This document shows, piece after piece, positions 1 to 7,228 of a DNA stretch of 17,296 bases. The position numbers and the translations under genes are program-made. The notes beneath the pieces were generated by a model that saw only the letters and a list, made by a program, of their open reading frames with translations, searched no databases and was not told the DNA's origin. Source of the stretch: CALAZP01 sp964410725 (GTDB taxonomy: Bacteria > Bacteroidota > Bacteroidia > Chitinophagales > Saprospiraceae); NCBI GenBank assembly GCA_964410725.1, contig CAYPID010000044.1:1-17296 (forward strand). The letters are read 5' to 3'. How positions within the stretch are numbered: position 1 is the first letter of the stretch; each line of letters begins with the position of its first letter.

Positions 1-602
1 AAAGTTCGGGGGGTATTTCACATGTGTTGGTTGCGTTAATGAATTTTAAATTTTCAGGGATTTTGGGAACTTTTGCAGAGGGTGCTGTGGTTAAGGTTCA
101 TAAAGTTGTAAAGAAGGGGATTTTTGTGACGGTGGAATTGGGGCGGTTTGACAAGTCATTGGGGGAATTGGAAACGGGGTTGGATTGCTGGTTGTTCTTG
201 TTTAAAAATATTACTAAAATGAAATCGGTACCCGAGGAGTTTCGGGGGACGATTTTTGAAAAAATTATGGAGATGTCTAGAATTAAATCTTTACCGAAAG
301 AGCAGAAAGAGGATTGGAAGAAGGAGTTGGATAATAATAAGTATGTGCAAGAGGCGATTGAGATTAATAGAGAGCAAGGTTATGCTGAGGGTGTGGCTGA
401 TAAGGAAAAGGCGGTAGAAAAGGCAAAAGCTGAGGCAATAGCTGAAGCGGCTGAGGCAGCCATCAATGCTTATCAAAAGGGAAACGAAGAGGGAGAACTC
501 AAGCAATTAAAATCGAACATTACTAAGATGAAAAGCAAGGGAATGTCTGATGAGGAAATTAAAGCTATTCTGGATTTGGAGGAGCTTCCACCTTTAGATT
601 GA
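1..602 (+). CDS. Rpn family recombination-promoting nuclease / putative transposase, C-terminal part (5' end outside window)
   Basis: The frame is open to the left edge (first full codon at 3), so the N-terminal half, with most of the PD-(D/E)XK core, is missing; the GTG at 24 is not needed as a start. What remains looks like the C-terminal part of Rpn/PDDEXK_2 proteins: a beta strand ending VTVELGRF, then SLGELETGLDCWLFLFKN, which matches the family's 'F.K...ELE...DKWLY.LKN' block. A Glu/Ala/Lys-rich helical stretch follows (about residues 100-160 counting from the GTG), and the end, KSKGMSDEEIKAILDLEEL, resembles the usual C-terminal small helical motif. Members are RecA-independent recombination nucleases or transposase-like proteins, often multicopy in Bacteroidota. 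Base use differs from all other genes here: the sense strand is very G-rich and C-poor (about 74 G to 22 C in 61-300 by hand count). Family assignment is from recalled consensus. Confidence 0.72.
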   Translation, partial: SSGGISHVLVALMNFKFSGILGTFAEGAVVKVHKVVKKGIFVTVELGRFDKSLGELETGLDCWLFLFKNITKMKSVPEEFRGTIFEKIMEMSRIKSLPKEQKEDWKKELDNNKYVQEAIEINREQGYAEGVADKEKAVEKAKAEAIAEAAEAAINAYQKGNEEGELKQLKSNITKMKSKGMSDEEIKAILDLEELPPLD

Positions 603-624
603 TTTTGCAAAAAAAAAACCTAAA

Positions 625-740
625 CCAGTTTTCGAGCTAACAACAAAGCACCTCTGCTGAAATCCAAACCATTTTCCACTATCCAGTTTTCGAGCCAACA
701 ACAAAGCACCTCTGCTGAAATCCAAACCATTTACTACTGT
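625..740. repeat. Two-copy tandem repeat, 58-bp unit
   Basis: Copy 1 is 625-682 and copy 2 is 683-740, exactly adjacent. They match at 54 of 58 positions by eye; one difference is the T/C after CGAG and three lie at the right end. Each copy contains AGCACCTCTGCT, a weak dyad (AGCA, 4-nt loop, TGCT), and begins CCAGTTTTCGAG. The repeat starts 22 bp after the nuclease stop codon and ends 87 bp before the next start codon. No open frame or strong hairpin explains it. It may be a mobile-element flank or an expanding intergenic repeat. Confidence 0.85.
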
Positions 741-777
741 CCTAATTTCAATTCCAACAAAAATTTATGCGCGAAAA

Positions 778-810
778 TTTAGCTTAATTCCCTAGATCTT
801 TATAACTTTG
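778..810 (+). promoter_or_regulatory. Bacteroidota-type promoter for the membrane protein/regulator operon
   Basis: TAACTTTG at 803-810 matches the Bacteroidota -7 consensus TAnnTTTG exactly. TTTA at 778-781 is a one-mismatch -33 element (TTTG) with a 21-bp gap. Transcription would start around 815-818, giving a leader of only about 10 nt before the ATG at 828. The -7 box overlaps the left arm of the CTTTGAA/TTCAAAG dyad, so a protein bound there would block initiation. Confidence 0.55.
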
Positions 811-826
811 AATTTCAAAGCACTTT
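805..826. promoter_or_regulatory. Candidate operator, copy 1
   Basis: The core CTTTGAATTTCAAAG (806-820) is a perfect inverted repeat of 7-nt arms around one T. A third half-site CTTTGA (823-828) follows, and TCAAAG-CA-CTTTGA forms a second perfect dyad. The 22 nt at 805-826 recur identically at 1720-1741. The site covers the -7 box and runs almost to the start codon. A winged-helix regulator gene in the same operon is the obvious candidate ligand; that pairing is inference. Confidence 0.6.
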
Positions 827-827
827 G

Positions 828-1400
828 ATGAGTTTAGAAAATCAAGATTTAAAAGAAATACGCAAATTAATGGAGCGCAGCACTCGCTTTATTAGTTTGT
901 CGGGACTTTCAGGAATCCTCGCCGGTATTTACGCTCTAGTGGCAATTTGGTTGACAAGGAAGTATTTCCTGCCCATGGGTGCCACCGATTTGATTGCGAT
1001 TACCGCTTTAGTAGTATTGGGATTTTCATTAGCCACTGCAACCCTTCTCAGTAGGCGAAGAGCACAAAGACAGGGCATTCAAATTCTCAATAGCACCGTC
1101 CAATTGTTATTATTTCATCTGTTAACACCTTTACTGGTTGGGGGAATTTTATCTCTTATTCTTTTAGAGAAAAACCATGTGGATTTGATAGCGGCGACCC
1201 AGCTTATATTCTATGGACTCGCATTAATCAATGCCAGTAAATACACAGCCCAATATGTTCAGACTCTAGGGTTTATTGAAATTTTTATTGGGCTATTCGC
1301 CGCCTACTTCACAGCGTATAGTTTGGAGTTATGGGGATTAGGATTTGGCGTAGTCCACATCGTTTACAGCACTATTATTTACTGGAAGTATGAAAGATGA
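828..1400 (+). CDS. Uncharacterised multi-pass membrane protein, in operon with a winged-helix regulator
   Basis: A 190-residue protein with about six hydrophobic segments (roughly 22-42, 54-75, 92-112, 119-137, 147-165 and 168-186). A short charged N-terminus and an arginine-rich loop (SRRRAQRQG, about 75-83) suggest the inner membrane. I see no catalytic motif and do not recognise a characterised family. The ATG at 828 is chosen over a TTG three bases upstream, which lies inside the operator. The stop overlaps the next gene's start as ATGA (1397-1400), so the two are probably translationally coupled. Bacteroidota often pair such a membrane protein with a small winged-helix regulator, perhaps so that the membrane protein senses or sequesters it, but nothing here shows this. 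Confidence is high that it is a gene and low on function. Confidence 0.8.
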   Translation: MSLENQDLKEIRKLMERSTRFISLSGLSGILAGIYALVAIWLTRKYFLPMGATDLIAITALVVLGFSLATATLLSRRRAQRQGIQILNSTVQLLLFHLLTPLLVGGILSLILLEKNHVDLIAATQLIFYGLALINASKYTAQYVQTLGFIEIFIGLFAAYFTAYSLELWGLGFGVVHIVYSTIIYWKYER

Positions 1401-1699
1401 ATAACCCAATACTAGGTCTGAAAAAGGAATTTGAGAGTAGGGTCAAACTAGGAATCATGTCGATATTAATGGTTCACACAGAAATGGACTATAACGATCT
1501 CAAAAACATCTTACAAGTAACTGATGGTAATCTGGCTAGTCACTTAAAATCATTAGAGCATCTCAACTATATTAAAATGGAAAAAGCATTCGAAGGGCGG
1601 AAAACAAAAACTACCTATTCCGTTACCCAAAATGGCAAAAAGGCATTCGAAGAACACCTGAACGCCTTAGAAATATTGGTCCAATCCAATCAATCATAA
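1397..1699 (+). CDS. Winged helix-turn-helix transcriptional regulator (HTH_34/MarR-like, 100 aa)
   Basis: A single-domain DNA-binding protein. Residues about 15-35 form helix 1. DYNDLKNILQVTDGNLASHLKSLEHLNYI (about 31-59) is the helix-turn-helix, with the recognition helix around TDGNLASHLKSLEHL. EKAFEGRKTKTTYSVTQNGKKAF is the beta-hairpin wing. The length and the 'DGNLASHLKSLE...GRKTKTTYSVTQNGKKAFEEH' pattern fit the stand-alone winged-helix family PF13601 (recalled). There is no ligand domain, so it may act as a dimer controlled by the membrane partner encoded just upstream, with which it overlaps by 4 nt. The same dyad (CTTTGAA/TTCAAAG) stands before its own operon and before the next gene, which suggests autoregulation and control of its neighbour. 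Recognition of that dyad is inferred from position only. Confidence 0.85.
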   Translation: MNNPILGLKKEFESRVKLGIMSILMVHTEMDYNDLKNILQVTDGNLASHLKSLEHLNYIKMEKAFEGRKTKTTYSVTQNGKKAFEEHLNALEILVQSNQS

Positions 1700-1717
1700 C
1701 CCTATTTTTTTAACCTT

Positions 1718-1741
1718 TTACTTTGAATTTCAAAGCACTTT
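1718..1741. promoter_or_regulatory. Candidate operator, copy 2, with overlapping -7-like box
   Basis: Positions 1720-1741 repeat the 22 nt of 805-826 without mismatch, including the CTTTGAATTTCAAAG dyad (1721-1735). The third half-site is CTTTTA here, one mismatch from copy 1. TTACTTTG (1718-1725) is one base from TAnnTTTG, so this is probably also a promoter. It lies 13 nt before the ATG at 1755, giving the small membrane protein its own regulated start. Confidence 0.6.
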
Positions 1742-1754
1742 TAAATTTTAAATC

Positions 1755-2081
1755 ATGAACCGTACTTCATCCACCCTATTCAAGAAAAGTTTTTTTACCC
1801 GTTTCCTCGTAGGCTACCTAATTGGGCTTATTCTCATCTCTGCCTTTTTATACAGTGCCGGCCATAGAGACCCCAATTGGGGCCCATATTGGATGGTGAA
1901 ACCCTTTTTAATCGTCCCTTTAGCAGGCGCAGCAGGAGGATTATTCTTTCATTTTGCCGACACCTTGGGAGCCCAACACGGTTGGAAACATTTTCTTTCC
2001 ATACTCTTAGGCTTGTTCGGGTTCCTATTCATCCTATGGTTAGGATCCGTTTTTGGTTTGAACGGAACCTATTGGCATTAA
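1755..2081 (+). CDS. Small three-helix membrane protein (family often labelled 'potassium transporter KefB' in Bacteroidota)
   Basis: A 108-residue protein with a basic N-terminus and three hydrophobic helices (about 16-36, 47-67, 80-102), joined by a loop with HRDPNWGPYW and ending GLNGTYWH. The pattern 'RFL.GY.IG...S...SAG...P.WG..WM..P....PLAGA.GG' resembles a small Bacteroidota family that databases, as I recall, label potassium transporter KefB. The real KefB is a large CPA2 antiporter of roughly 600 residues, so that name should not be taken as a function. It has its own copy of the operator found before the regulator operon, so it is likely a target of the same winged-helix protein. 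Its job is unknown; a membrane-stress or permeability role is only a guess. Confidence 0.75.
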   Translation: MNRTSSTLFKKSFFTRFLVGYLIGLILISAFLYSAGHRDPNWGPYWMVKPFLIVPLAGAAGGLFFHFADTLGAQHGWKHFLSILLGLFGFLFILWLGSVFGLNGTYWH

Positions 2082-2101
2082 TCCAAAGATCTAACAAAGC
2101 C

Positions 2102-2146
2102 CCCCTTTTACCGAAGGTATAATCAAATTACTTTTGGTAAACGGGG
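2102..2146 (+). terminator. Possible hairpin terminator between convergent genes
   Basis: CCCC, one mismatch, then TTTACCGAAGGT (2102-2118) pairs with ACTTTTGGTAAA, one mismatch, then GGGG (2130-2146) around an 11-nt loop. Two of the pairs are G-U wobbles in plus-strand RNA and become A-C mismatches in minus-strand RNA, so the hairpin is stronger for the plus-strand transcript. The right arm lies over the last codons of the minus-strand gene. There is only a short T run afterwards (TTTT at 2150-2153), so termination is uncertain. Confidence 0.35.
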
Positions 2147-4803
2147 TGGTTTTCCTCCCCACCACTCATCAAATAAGCCATTAAATCTTTAAGTTCCTCC
2201 TCGTTTAACGGGTTAATCAAATTAGGCATCATAATCGATACCTCGGAAACCTTTACATCAGCCACGGACCTTTTCCTTATTTCTTTCACCTCATCTGGAG
2301 CAAAGGGATTCTGGGAAATGTAATAATTGCGGTTATCTTCATTGACCAATTTACCCACTACCGAACTACCGTCCTCCAAAGTGAAAATAGTGGAGGCGTA
2401 TTGGTCACTTATGACCTTGTTAGGTTCCAAAATAGCTTCCAACATATCTGTTGTAGAGAAGCGTGTCCCCAATTGGGTCAGATCGGGGCCAATGACTCCA
2501 CCTTCTCCTTTAATTGCATGACAGGATTTACATAATACAGCAGCATACATAGCCTTCCCAACTTCTAAATTACGACCGTGCAAATCAGCTACCACCGAAT
2601 CTGCCACCTCCAATTTCCAATTTCTCCAGGGTCCCTCTGGTTGGATATCCGCCCGCCTCAAATCATTGCCGCTTTCACTCAATAATTCACTACCCGACAT
2701 TTCATCGTAATAGGTGGAATCTTCCTTAGGAACAGTAGCCAAGACCATTTTGCGCGCCCGATCGATAAAGCCCACATAGCTGCGCCCACCTTTGTATTGG
2801 AAAGCCTCATTGATCCAACTAAAATAAGCTTCCCAAGTTTCCGGCGTCCAACCAATCTTTGCACCTCCCAAGACTGTAGCTAAATAGGATTGTTGAGCAG
2901 GGGGAACATTAGCGAGCATTTCCGCGATATCCAATCCATATTGAGGGTTTCTTAAAATCAAATCTGAAGAGGAGGTGAAAGTTTTCTGATATCCAGGATC
3001 ATCTGCCGCTACAGGTAGTTCCTTTAAAATATTTTCAATCGCTCCATCGACCCCTAAAAAGATTAAAATTTTAGCCAGTAATCGGTCAATTTCATTATCC
3101 CCTGACGGGAAATGGAGCATTAATTCTTGCCCTATGGTTGAAATCCATTCAGCAGTGGGAAGTCCTTGCCTGTATAGCTGAACTTCAAGCGCCCTCAACC
3201 AGTTAATTTGATCTACAAGCGATAATTTATCAAATGGTAACGACACCAAACGGTTCCAAAAAGCTTCTCGGGAATAGACGTTAGAATCCTGCCGGGCACA
3301 GGCCATCAAACCTTGTATAGCAGCGCTCGGAGAGTGGTCGCTTTTTGTATCTACTACTAATTGAACCCATTGATCGGCAGGCTGATGCTCCAATGCGACC
3401 CTTGCAGCATATTGCACAAATCGGTCCCTATGCCCGAGATTTTTTACAATCAACGCCATCTTTTCTTCATCTTCTACCGCTGAGTTAGTAAAATGTAACG
3501 CTTCTAATTCTCGCCTGAGTAGGCCCTCTTCAGGAATCTTCGGCTCCCTAACTTTCTTATTTTTAATGGGCTCACCGTAATAAACTCGGTAAACATCAGA
3601 TTCTAACCGTCTCCCACCAGTCATAAAGTACATCGCTCCATCCGGTCCAATTTCTCCATCCGTCAACGGCAAAGGAGAACCTGAGAGAAATGCCTCGGCA
3701 GTCGCCGTATAACTTCCTCCCTTAGGTTCAGGAAAGACTGCGTAAATAATCCCAAAACTCCAATCAAATGCATATAGGGCCTTTCGGTATTTTTCTGGAA
3801 AATTAGCTTGCGTGCCAAACATCACATTGGTAGGAGATCCCTGACCTATATTTAACAATGCTGGTAAATTATCAGGCCAGGAAGGACTCCATTTTTGGTT
3901 GCCTGTGCGCCATCCAAATTCACTTCCACTCGTCACATGGCAAATTCGGGTAGGTCGATACCAAGGCATCCCAAAATCCCATTCCATATCAGAATCATAA
4001 GTAAATAAATCACCCACCTCATTAAATGCTATATCATAAGGATTTCGGAAACCAGCACTAATTAATTCCCAATGGGTACCCTCCGGATTAATTTTGGCAA
4101 TCCAACCACCTGGAGCCGTTCTGGAATTCGCGTGCCCTCTTGGATCTTTGATTAACGGGAAAATATTGTCTTCATTCCAGGTGTTAGGTAATCGATAAGC
4201 ATCCATCTCAGGTACATCAATATGATTACCTACAACCACATAAATCGACTGGCTATCAGGAGCAACTACCATACTATGTGGACCGTGCTCACCTGGCCAT
4301 CCCTCAAAGGATTTTAATAAAGTAATTTGGTCAAACTGGTCATCCCCATCAGAATCTTGTAGGCGATATAAACCAGTTCCCTTATCAAATTCATCATTGA
4401 TATTGTGATTAACCATCACATAAAGGCTGTTAAATGCATATAACAACCCCTGCGCATACCCCATTTCCAATTTAGAACCTGCCGCACTATCCCCCACCAT
4501 CAATTTTTCTACTTGGGTAATAGAGTCTCCCGACCCAATAGCGGGAAGGGCCATCCTGTATAAAGCACCGTACTGGTCCGAAGCAATCATCCTTCCTTGA
4601 TCATCAAAAGTCATTCCCACCCAAGAACCCTGCTCCGCCTCAGCTGGACTATATAAATGTTCCACCATAAAACCTTCTGGTATAGTCAATTTAGCCACCT
4701 TAGGGTCTTGATTTTCATCGACAACTGGCGCCTTTTGACATCCCGTAAACGTCATACCCATTAATGCTGAAGAAAAAATTAAGGAATAGTGTATTGGTTT
4801 CAT
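2128..4803 (-). CDS. Lipoprotein with beta-propeller dehydrogenase-like domain, helical-repeat region and C-terminal cytochrome c domain (PVC/Pirellula type)
   Basis: The ATG at 4803 is preferred to the GTG at 4848 because it begins a lipoprotein signal, MKPIHYSLIFSSALMGMTFTGC, with the lipid-carrying cysteine at 22. The product is 891 residues. Residues about 35-430 form a sugar-dehydrogenase-like beta-propeller of the sorbosone/PVC type: GTGLYRLQDSDGDDQFD, GEHGPHSMVVAPD, SAGFRNPYDIAFNEVGDLFTYDSD and SGSEFGWR are typical blade motifs. Residues about 440-690 are helical and resemble HEAT-type repeats. The end is a cytochrome c of the Pirellula/Verrucomicrobium type: CKSCH at about 758-762 binds haem, GVIGPDLTQLG follows, and a Met in SIMMPNL (about 858) is the likely distal ligand. 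It would sit on an outer or inner membrane leaflet and oxidise a sugar or other alcohol, passing electrons to haem; the substrate is unknown. It is divergent from the beta-helix/dihaem pair. Confidence 0.88.
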   Translation of the reverse strand: MKPIHYSLIFSSALMGMTFTGCQKAPVVDENQDPKVAKLTIPEGFMVEHLYSPAEAEQGSWVGMTFDDQGRMIASDQYGALYRMALPAIGSGDSITQVEKLMVGDSAAGSKLEMGYAQGLLYAFNSLYVMVNHNINDEFDKGTGLYRLQDSDGDDQFDQITLLKSFEGWPGEHGPHSMVVAPDSQSIYVVVGNHIDVPEMDAYRLPNTWNEDNIFPLIKDPRGHANSRTAPGGWIAKINPEGTHWELISAGFRNPYDIAFNEVGDLFTYDSDMEWDFGMPWYRPTRICHVTSGSEFGWRTGNQKWSPSWPDNLPALLNIGQGSPTNVMFGTQANFPEKYRKALYAFDWSFGIIYAVFPEPKGGSYTATAEAFLSGSPLPLTDGEIGPDGAMYFMTGGRRLESDVYRVYYGEPIKNKKVREPKIPEEGLLRRELEALHFTNSAVEDEEKMALIVKNLGHRDRFVQYAARVALEHQPADQWVQLVVDTKSDHSPSAAIQGLMACARQDSNVYSREAFWNRLVSLPFDKLSLVDQINWLRALEVQLYRQGLPTAEWISTIGQELMLHFPSGDNEIDRLLAKILIFLGVDGAIENILKELPVAADDPGYQKTFTSSSDLILRNPQYGLDIAEMLANVPPAQQSYLATVLGGAKIGWTPETWEAYFSWINEAFQYKGGRSYVGFIDRARKMVLATVPKEDSTYYDEMSGSELLSESGNDLRRADIQPEGPWRNWKLEVADSVVADLHGRNLEVGKAMYAAVLCKSCHAIKGEGGVIGPDLTQLGTRFSTTDMLEAILEPNKVISDQYASTIFTLEDGSSVVGKLVNEDNRNYYISQNPFAPDEVKEIRKRSVADVKVSEVSIMMPNLINPLNEEELKDLMAYLMSGGEENHPVYQK

Positions 4804-4938
4804 TTTGTTTTCTTGTCTGTTTACCTCTTGAAAATAAGGAAAAGTCACAAAAGCTTTAAGGATGAATCCAAAAATATATTTTAAAACCAGCTTAGAAACA
4901 TTTCTATCCTTATATTAGATGGACTTAATCCTTATCAA

Positions 4939-6120
4939 ATGCGTTTATCATTATGTCTCGCCCTATTGATTGGGTTTGCTGCTCAAGGTTGTCAAAATTC
5001 CAATGAAAGCATTCCGCTTATTGATGTTGAAATATATACGCAACTCCAACAAGCACTTTTAGAGGCTCAACCGGGCGATACCGTTCTCTTCCCAAAGGGG
5101 AAATTCGAATTTGATCGACCACTCTCTTTGGAAGGCGTTGCAAGGGTTACTATACTAGGGGCTGGAATGGATGAAACTATTTTATCCTTCAGAGGCCAGA
5201 AAACAGGTGCTGAAGGTTTGAGGATAACCGCTGATCAAGTAGTCTTGGAAGGATTTACAGTTATAGATTCCAAAGGAGATGCGATCAAACTCATTGATTG
5301 CGATGGAATTACCATACGTTCTGTAAAAACCACATGGAGTGGAGGGAGCCAAGAGACCAATGGGGGCTATGGGTTATACCCTGTATCCTCCAAAAATGTT
5401 CTCATAGAAAACTGTGAAGCCTGGTTTGCCTCCGATGCTGGAATATACGTCGGTCAATGCGAGGACGTCATTGTAAGAAATAACTGGGCCAGTGGCAATG
5501 TCGCGGGAATTGAAATTGAAAATTGCATCCGCTCTACAGTTTACAGCAACACCGCTGAGGGCAATACAGGTGGCATCTTAATTTTCAACCTACCAGATCT
5601 ACCTGCGGGAAATGGAAGAGAAGCAAAGATTTTTAAAAATACCATCAAGTCTAATAATCTTAGAAATTTTGCCCCTTCGGGAAATATTGTTGCCAGCGTC
5701 CCTCCAGGCACTGGGATTATTCTCCTGGCCGCTGAAGAAGTAGAAATTTTTAATAACGAAATTTTAGATCATAAAACTATGGGGGTTTCAATAGCCAGTT
5801 ATTCCATATTTGAAGAACCCTGGGAAGACCAAAATTTCGACCCTTTTACCAAATCCATTTCCTTATTTGACAACACCTACCAGCGTAAAAAAACCCTTCC
5901 AGATTTCACCAGTGATTTTGGCTTAATGATAAATTATTTGTTTCCAGGCAGGCCTCAAGATATTGTCTATGATGGTATTTTTCCCGAAGGAACTGAAGGG
6001 ATTAACCCTATGAAAATTTGTATTGAAGAAAATCAAGAAGATTTGAGATTTGCCGCTGTTGATTTCGCTAATGAATTCGAAAATGTAAACCAAAATATCA
6101 GTGATTTTGCGTGTAAGTAA
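4939..6120 (+). CDS. Parallel beta-helix lipoprotein, partner of a dihaem cytochrome c (TIGR03805 type)
   Basis: A 393-residue protein. It begins MRLSLCLALLIGFAAQGC, a lipoprotein signal with the modified cysteine at 18. The QALLEAQPGDTVLFPKGKFEFDRPL block (about 38-62) is the usual entry to a right-handed beta-helix. Repeated strands follow: VTILGAGMDETILSF, VVLEGFTVIDSKGDAIKLIDCDGITIRSV, NVLIENCEAWFASDAGIYVGQCEDVIVRNN and GIEIENCIRSTVYSNTAEGNTGGILIFNLP. This matches the family TIGR03805, which I recall being described as co-occurring with the HNE_0200/SO_2930 family (TIGR03806), whose member follows here with a 20-nt overlap. Beta-helices of this kind bind or cleave polysaccharides, but no lyase or hydrolase catalytic set is evident, so a binding or scaffold role is possible. 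The overlap points to joint expression. Confidence 0.85.
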   Translation: MRLSLCLALLIGFAAQGCQNSNESIPLIDVEIYTQLQQALLEAQPGDTVLFPKGKFEFDRPLSLEGVARVTILGAGMDETILSFRGQKTGAEGLRITADQVVLEGFTVIDSKGDAIKLIDCDGITIRSVKTTWSGGSQETNGGYGLYPVSSKNVLIENCEAWFASDAGIYVGQCEDVIVRNNWASGNVAGIEIENCIRSTVYSNTAEGNTGGILIFNLPDLPAGNGREAKIFKNTIKSNNLRNFAPSGNIVASVPPGTGIILLAAEEVEIFNNEILDHKTMGVSIASYSIFEEPWEDQNFDPFTKSISLFDNTYQRKKTLPDFTSDFGLMINYLFPGRPQDIVYDGIFPEGTEGINPMKICIEENQEDLRFAAVDFANEFENVNQNISDFACK

Positions 6121-7219
6121 CCGATTCATTTATTTTTTATTCATTGGAGCAATTGCCTGTACTGCCCTTCCGGAAAAACAACTTTCTTCCGATGTTTCAA
6201 CGGCATCCTTCTTAAAAAGGGTTAAAGCTCCCTCTAAACAAGAACCGCTTTTTGATCCACTTCAAATTCCCTACCCCAAGTTCTCAGATTATGGTTTATT
6301 CGAAGGATCCATCACCGATTTTCAACCGGCCAAAGACGTTCATCTCTACCAACCGGCCAATGAATTATTCACGGATTACGCCACTAAATTGAGATTTGTT
6401 AAAGTTCCAAATGGAGCACCTATAAAATGGAATCCAGATAACAACTTTGAATTTCCTTTGAATACAGTGCTGGTTAAGCATTTCCTTTATCCCGATACTG
6501 ACAGTCCATTAGACGGCCCTATTCAAATGATGGAGTCGAGAATTTTGCACCTTTCAAAGGATGGGTGGGAAGCCTATACCTATGTGTGGAATGAAGCGGG
6601 AACAGAGGCTTTTTTAAATCAAGTCGGCGATTTTAAATCGGTGAGTTACACCCATGACGGTAGGCAATTAAATATTGAATACGCTGTGCCCAATAAAAAC
6701 GAGTGTAAAAATTGCCACCAACGCAATAATGAGATGCTGCCTTTAGGCCCTACACCTAATCATTTGAATTTCTCTTGGAATAAAGATGGAATCAACCAAT
6801 TGGAACATTGGGCAACGCTGGGAATTTTGGAATATCCTGATTCGGCATTGGATAAATTGTCCACTTCAGTCGTATGGAATGAACCAGAAACGGGATCGAT
6901 TCAAAAAAGAGCTTTGGCCTATCTTGAAGCGAATTGTGGGCATTGTCATCATCCTGAAGGATCGGCTCACACATCAGGCCTATTCTTACAGCAGGATCAA
7001 AAGGACCCCAGAAGATGGGGAATTGGCAAACCACCAGTAGCAGCTGGAAAAGGTAGTGGCAACCGAAAATACAGTATCAATCCAGGTCATCCAGAAGAGT
7101 CCATATTGTTATACCGAATGGCCACCAATGAACCCGGTGAAATGATGCCGGAATTAGGTCGGTCTGTAGTACATGAAGAAGGCATACAATTGATTCGCGA
7201 TTGGATTAACTCCCTCTAA
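6101..7219 (+). CDS. Dihaem cytochrome c lipoprotein, SO_2930/HNE_0200 family (TIGR03806 type)
   Basis: Translation probably starts at the GTG at 6101, inside the end of the beta-helix gene; a TTG at 6107 is the alternative. There is no ATG in the region before the signal peptide, and RVSNRFIYFLFIGAIAC is a good lipoprotein signal with the lipid cysteine at 20. The 372-residue product has the family block LYQPANELFTDYATKLRFVKVPNGAPI (about 82-108). It has two haem sites, CKNCH at 202-206 and CGHCH at 279-283, and a C-terminal MMPELGRS (348-355) that may supply a methionine ligand. The NECKNCH...PLGPTPNHLN segment is characteristic of SO_2930-like proteins. It is likely a periplasmic or surface electron carrier serving the beta-helix partner. 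The biochemical role of the pair is not established as far as I know. Confidence 0.88.
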   Translation: MILRVSNRFIYFLFIGAIACTALPEKQLSSDVSTASFLKRVKAPSKQEPLFDPLQIPYPKFSDYGLFEGSITDFQPAKDVHLYQPANELFTDYATKLRFVKVPNGAPIKWNPDNNFEFPLNTVLVKHFLYPDTDSPLDGPIQMMESRILHLSKDGWEAYTYVWNEAGTEAFLNQVGDFKSVSYTHDGRQLNIEYAVPNKNECKNCHQRNNEMLPLGPTPNHLNFSWNKDGINQLEHWATLGILEYPDSALDKLSTSVVWNEPETGSIQKRALAYLEANCGHCHHPEGSAHTSGLFLQQDQKDPRRWGIGKPPVAAGKGSGNRKYSINPGHPEESILLYRMATNEPGEMMPELGRSVVHEEGIQLIRDWINSL

Positions 7220-7228
7220 GTAGGGGTT

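Noticed and set aside
210..535. Heptapeptide NITKMKS occurring twice in the nuclease fragment
   Set aside because: The nucleotide matches are partial and the two sites lie in different structural parts of the family, so chance is likely.
625..740. CRISPR-like repeat
   Set aside because: Only two units, in direct contact with no spacer, and 58 bp is too long for a CRISPR repeat; no cas genes nearby.
2679..2864. Short minus-strand frame inside the propeller-cytochrome gene
   Set aside because: It is out of frame with a clearly conserved protein and shows no independent features.
4804..4938. Small dyads such as GGATGAATCC (4860-4869) and TATATTAG (4911-4918) as operator or promoter in the divergent region
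   Set aside because: Short, AT-rich or with mismatches to TAnnTTTG, and no matching -33 box at a good distance; not strong enough to annotate.
7220..7228. Terminator between the dihaem cytochrome gene and the frameshifted gene
   Set aside because: No hairpin was found in the short gap or immediately beyond it.
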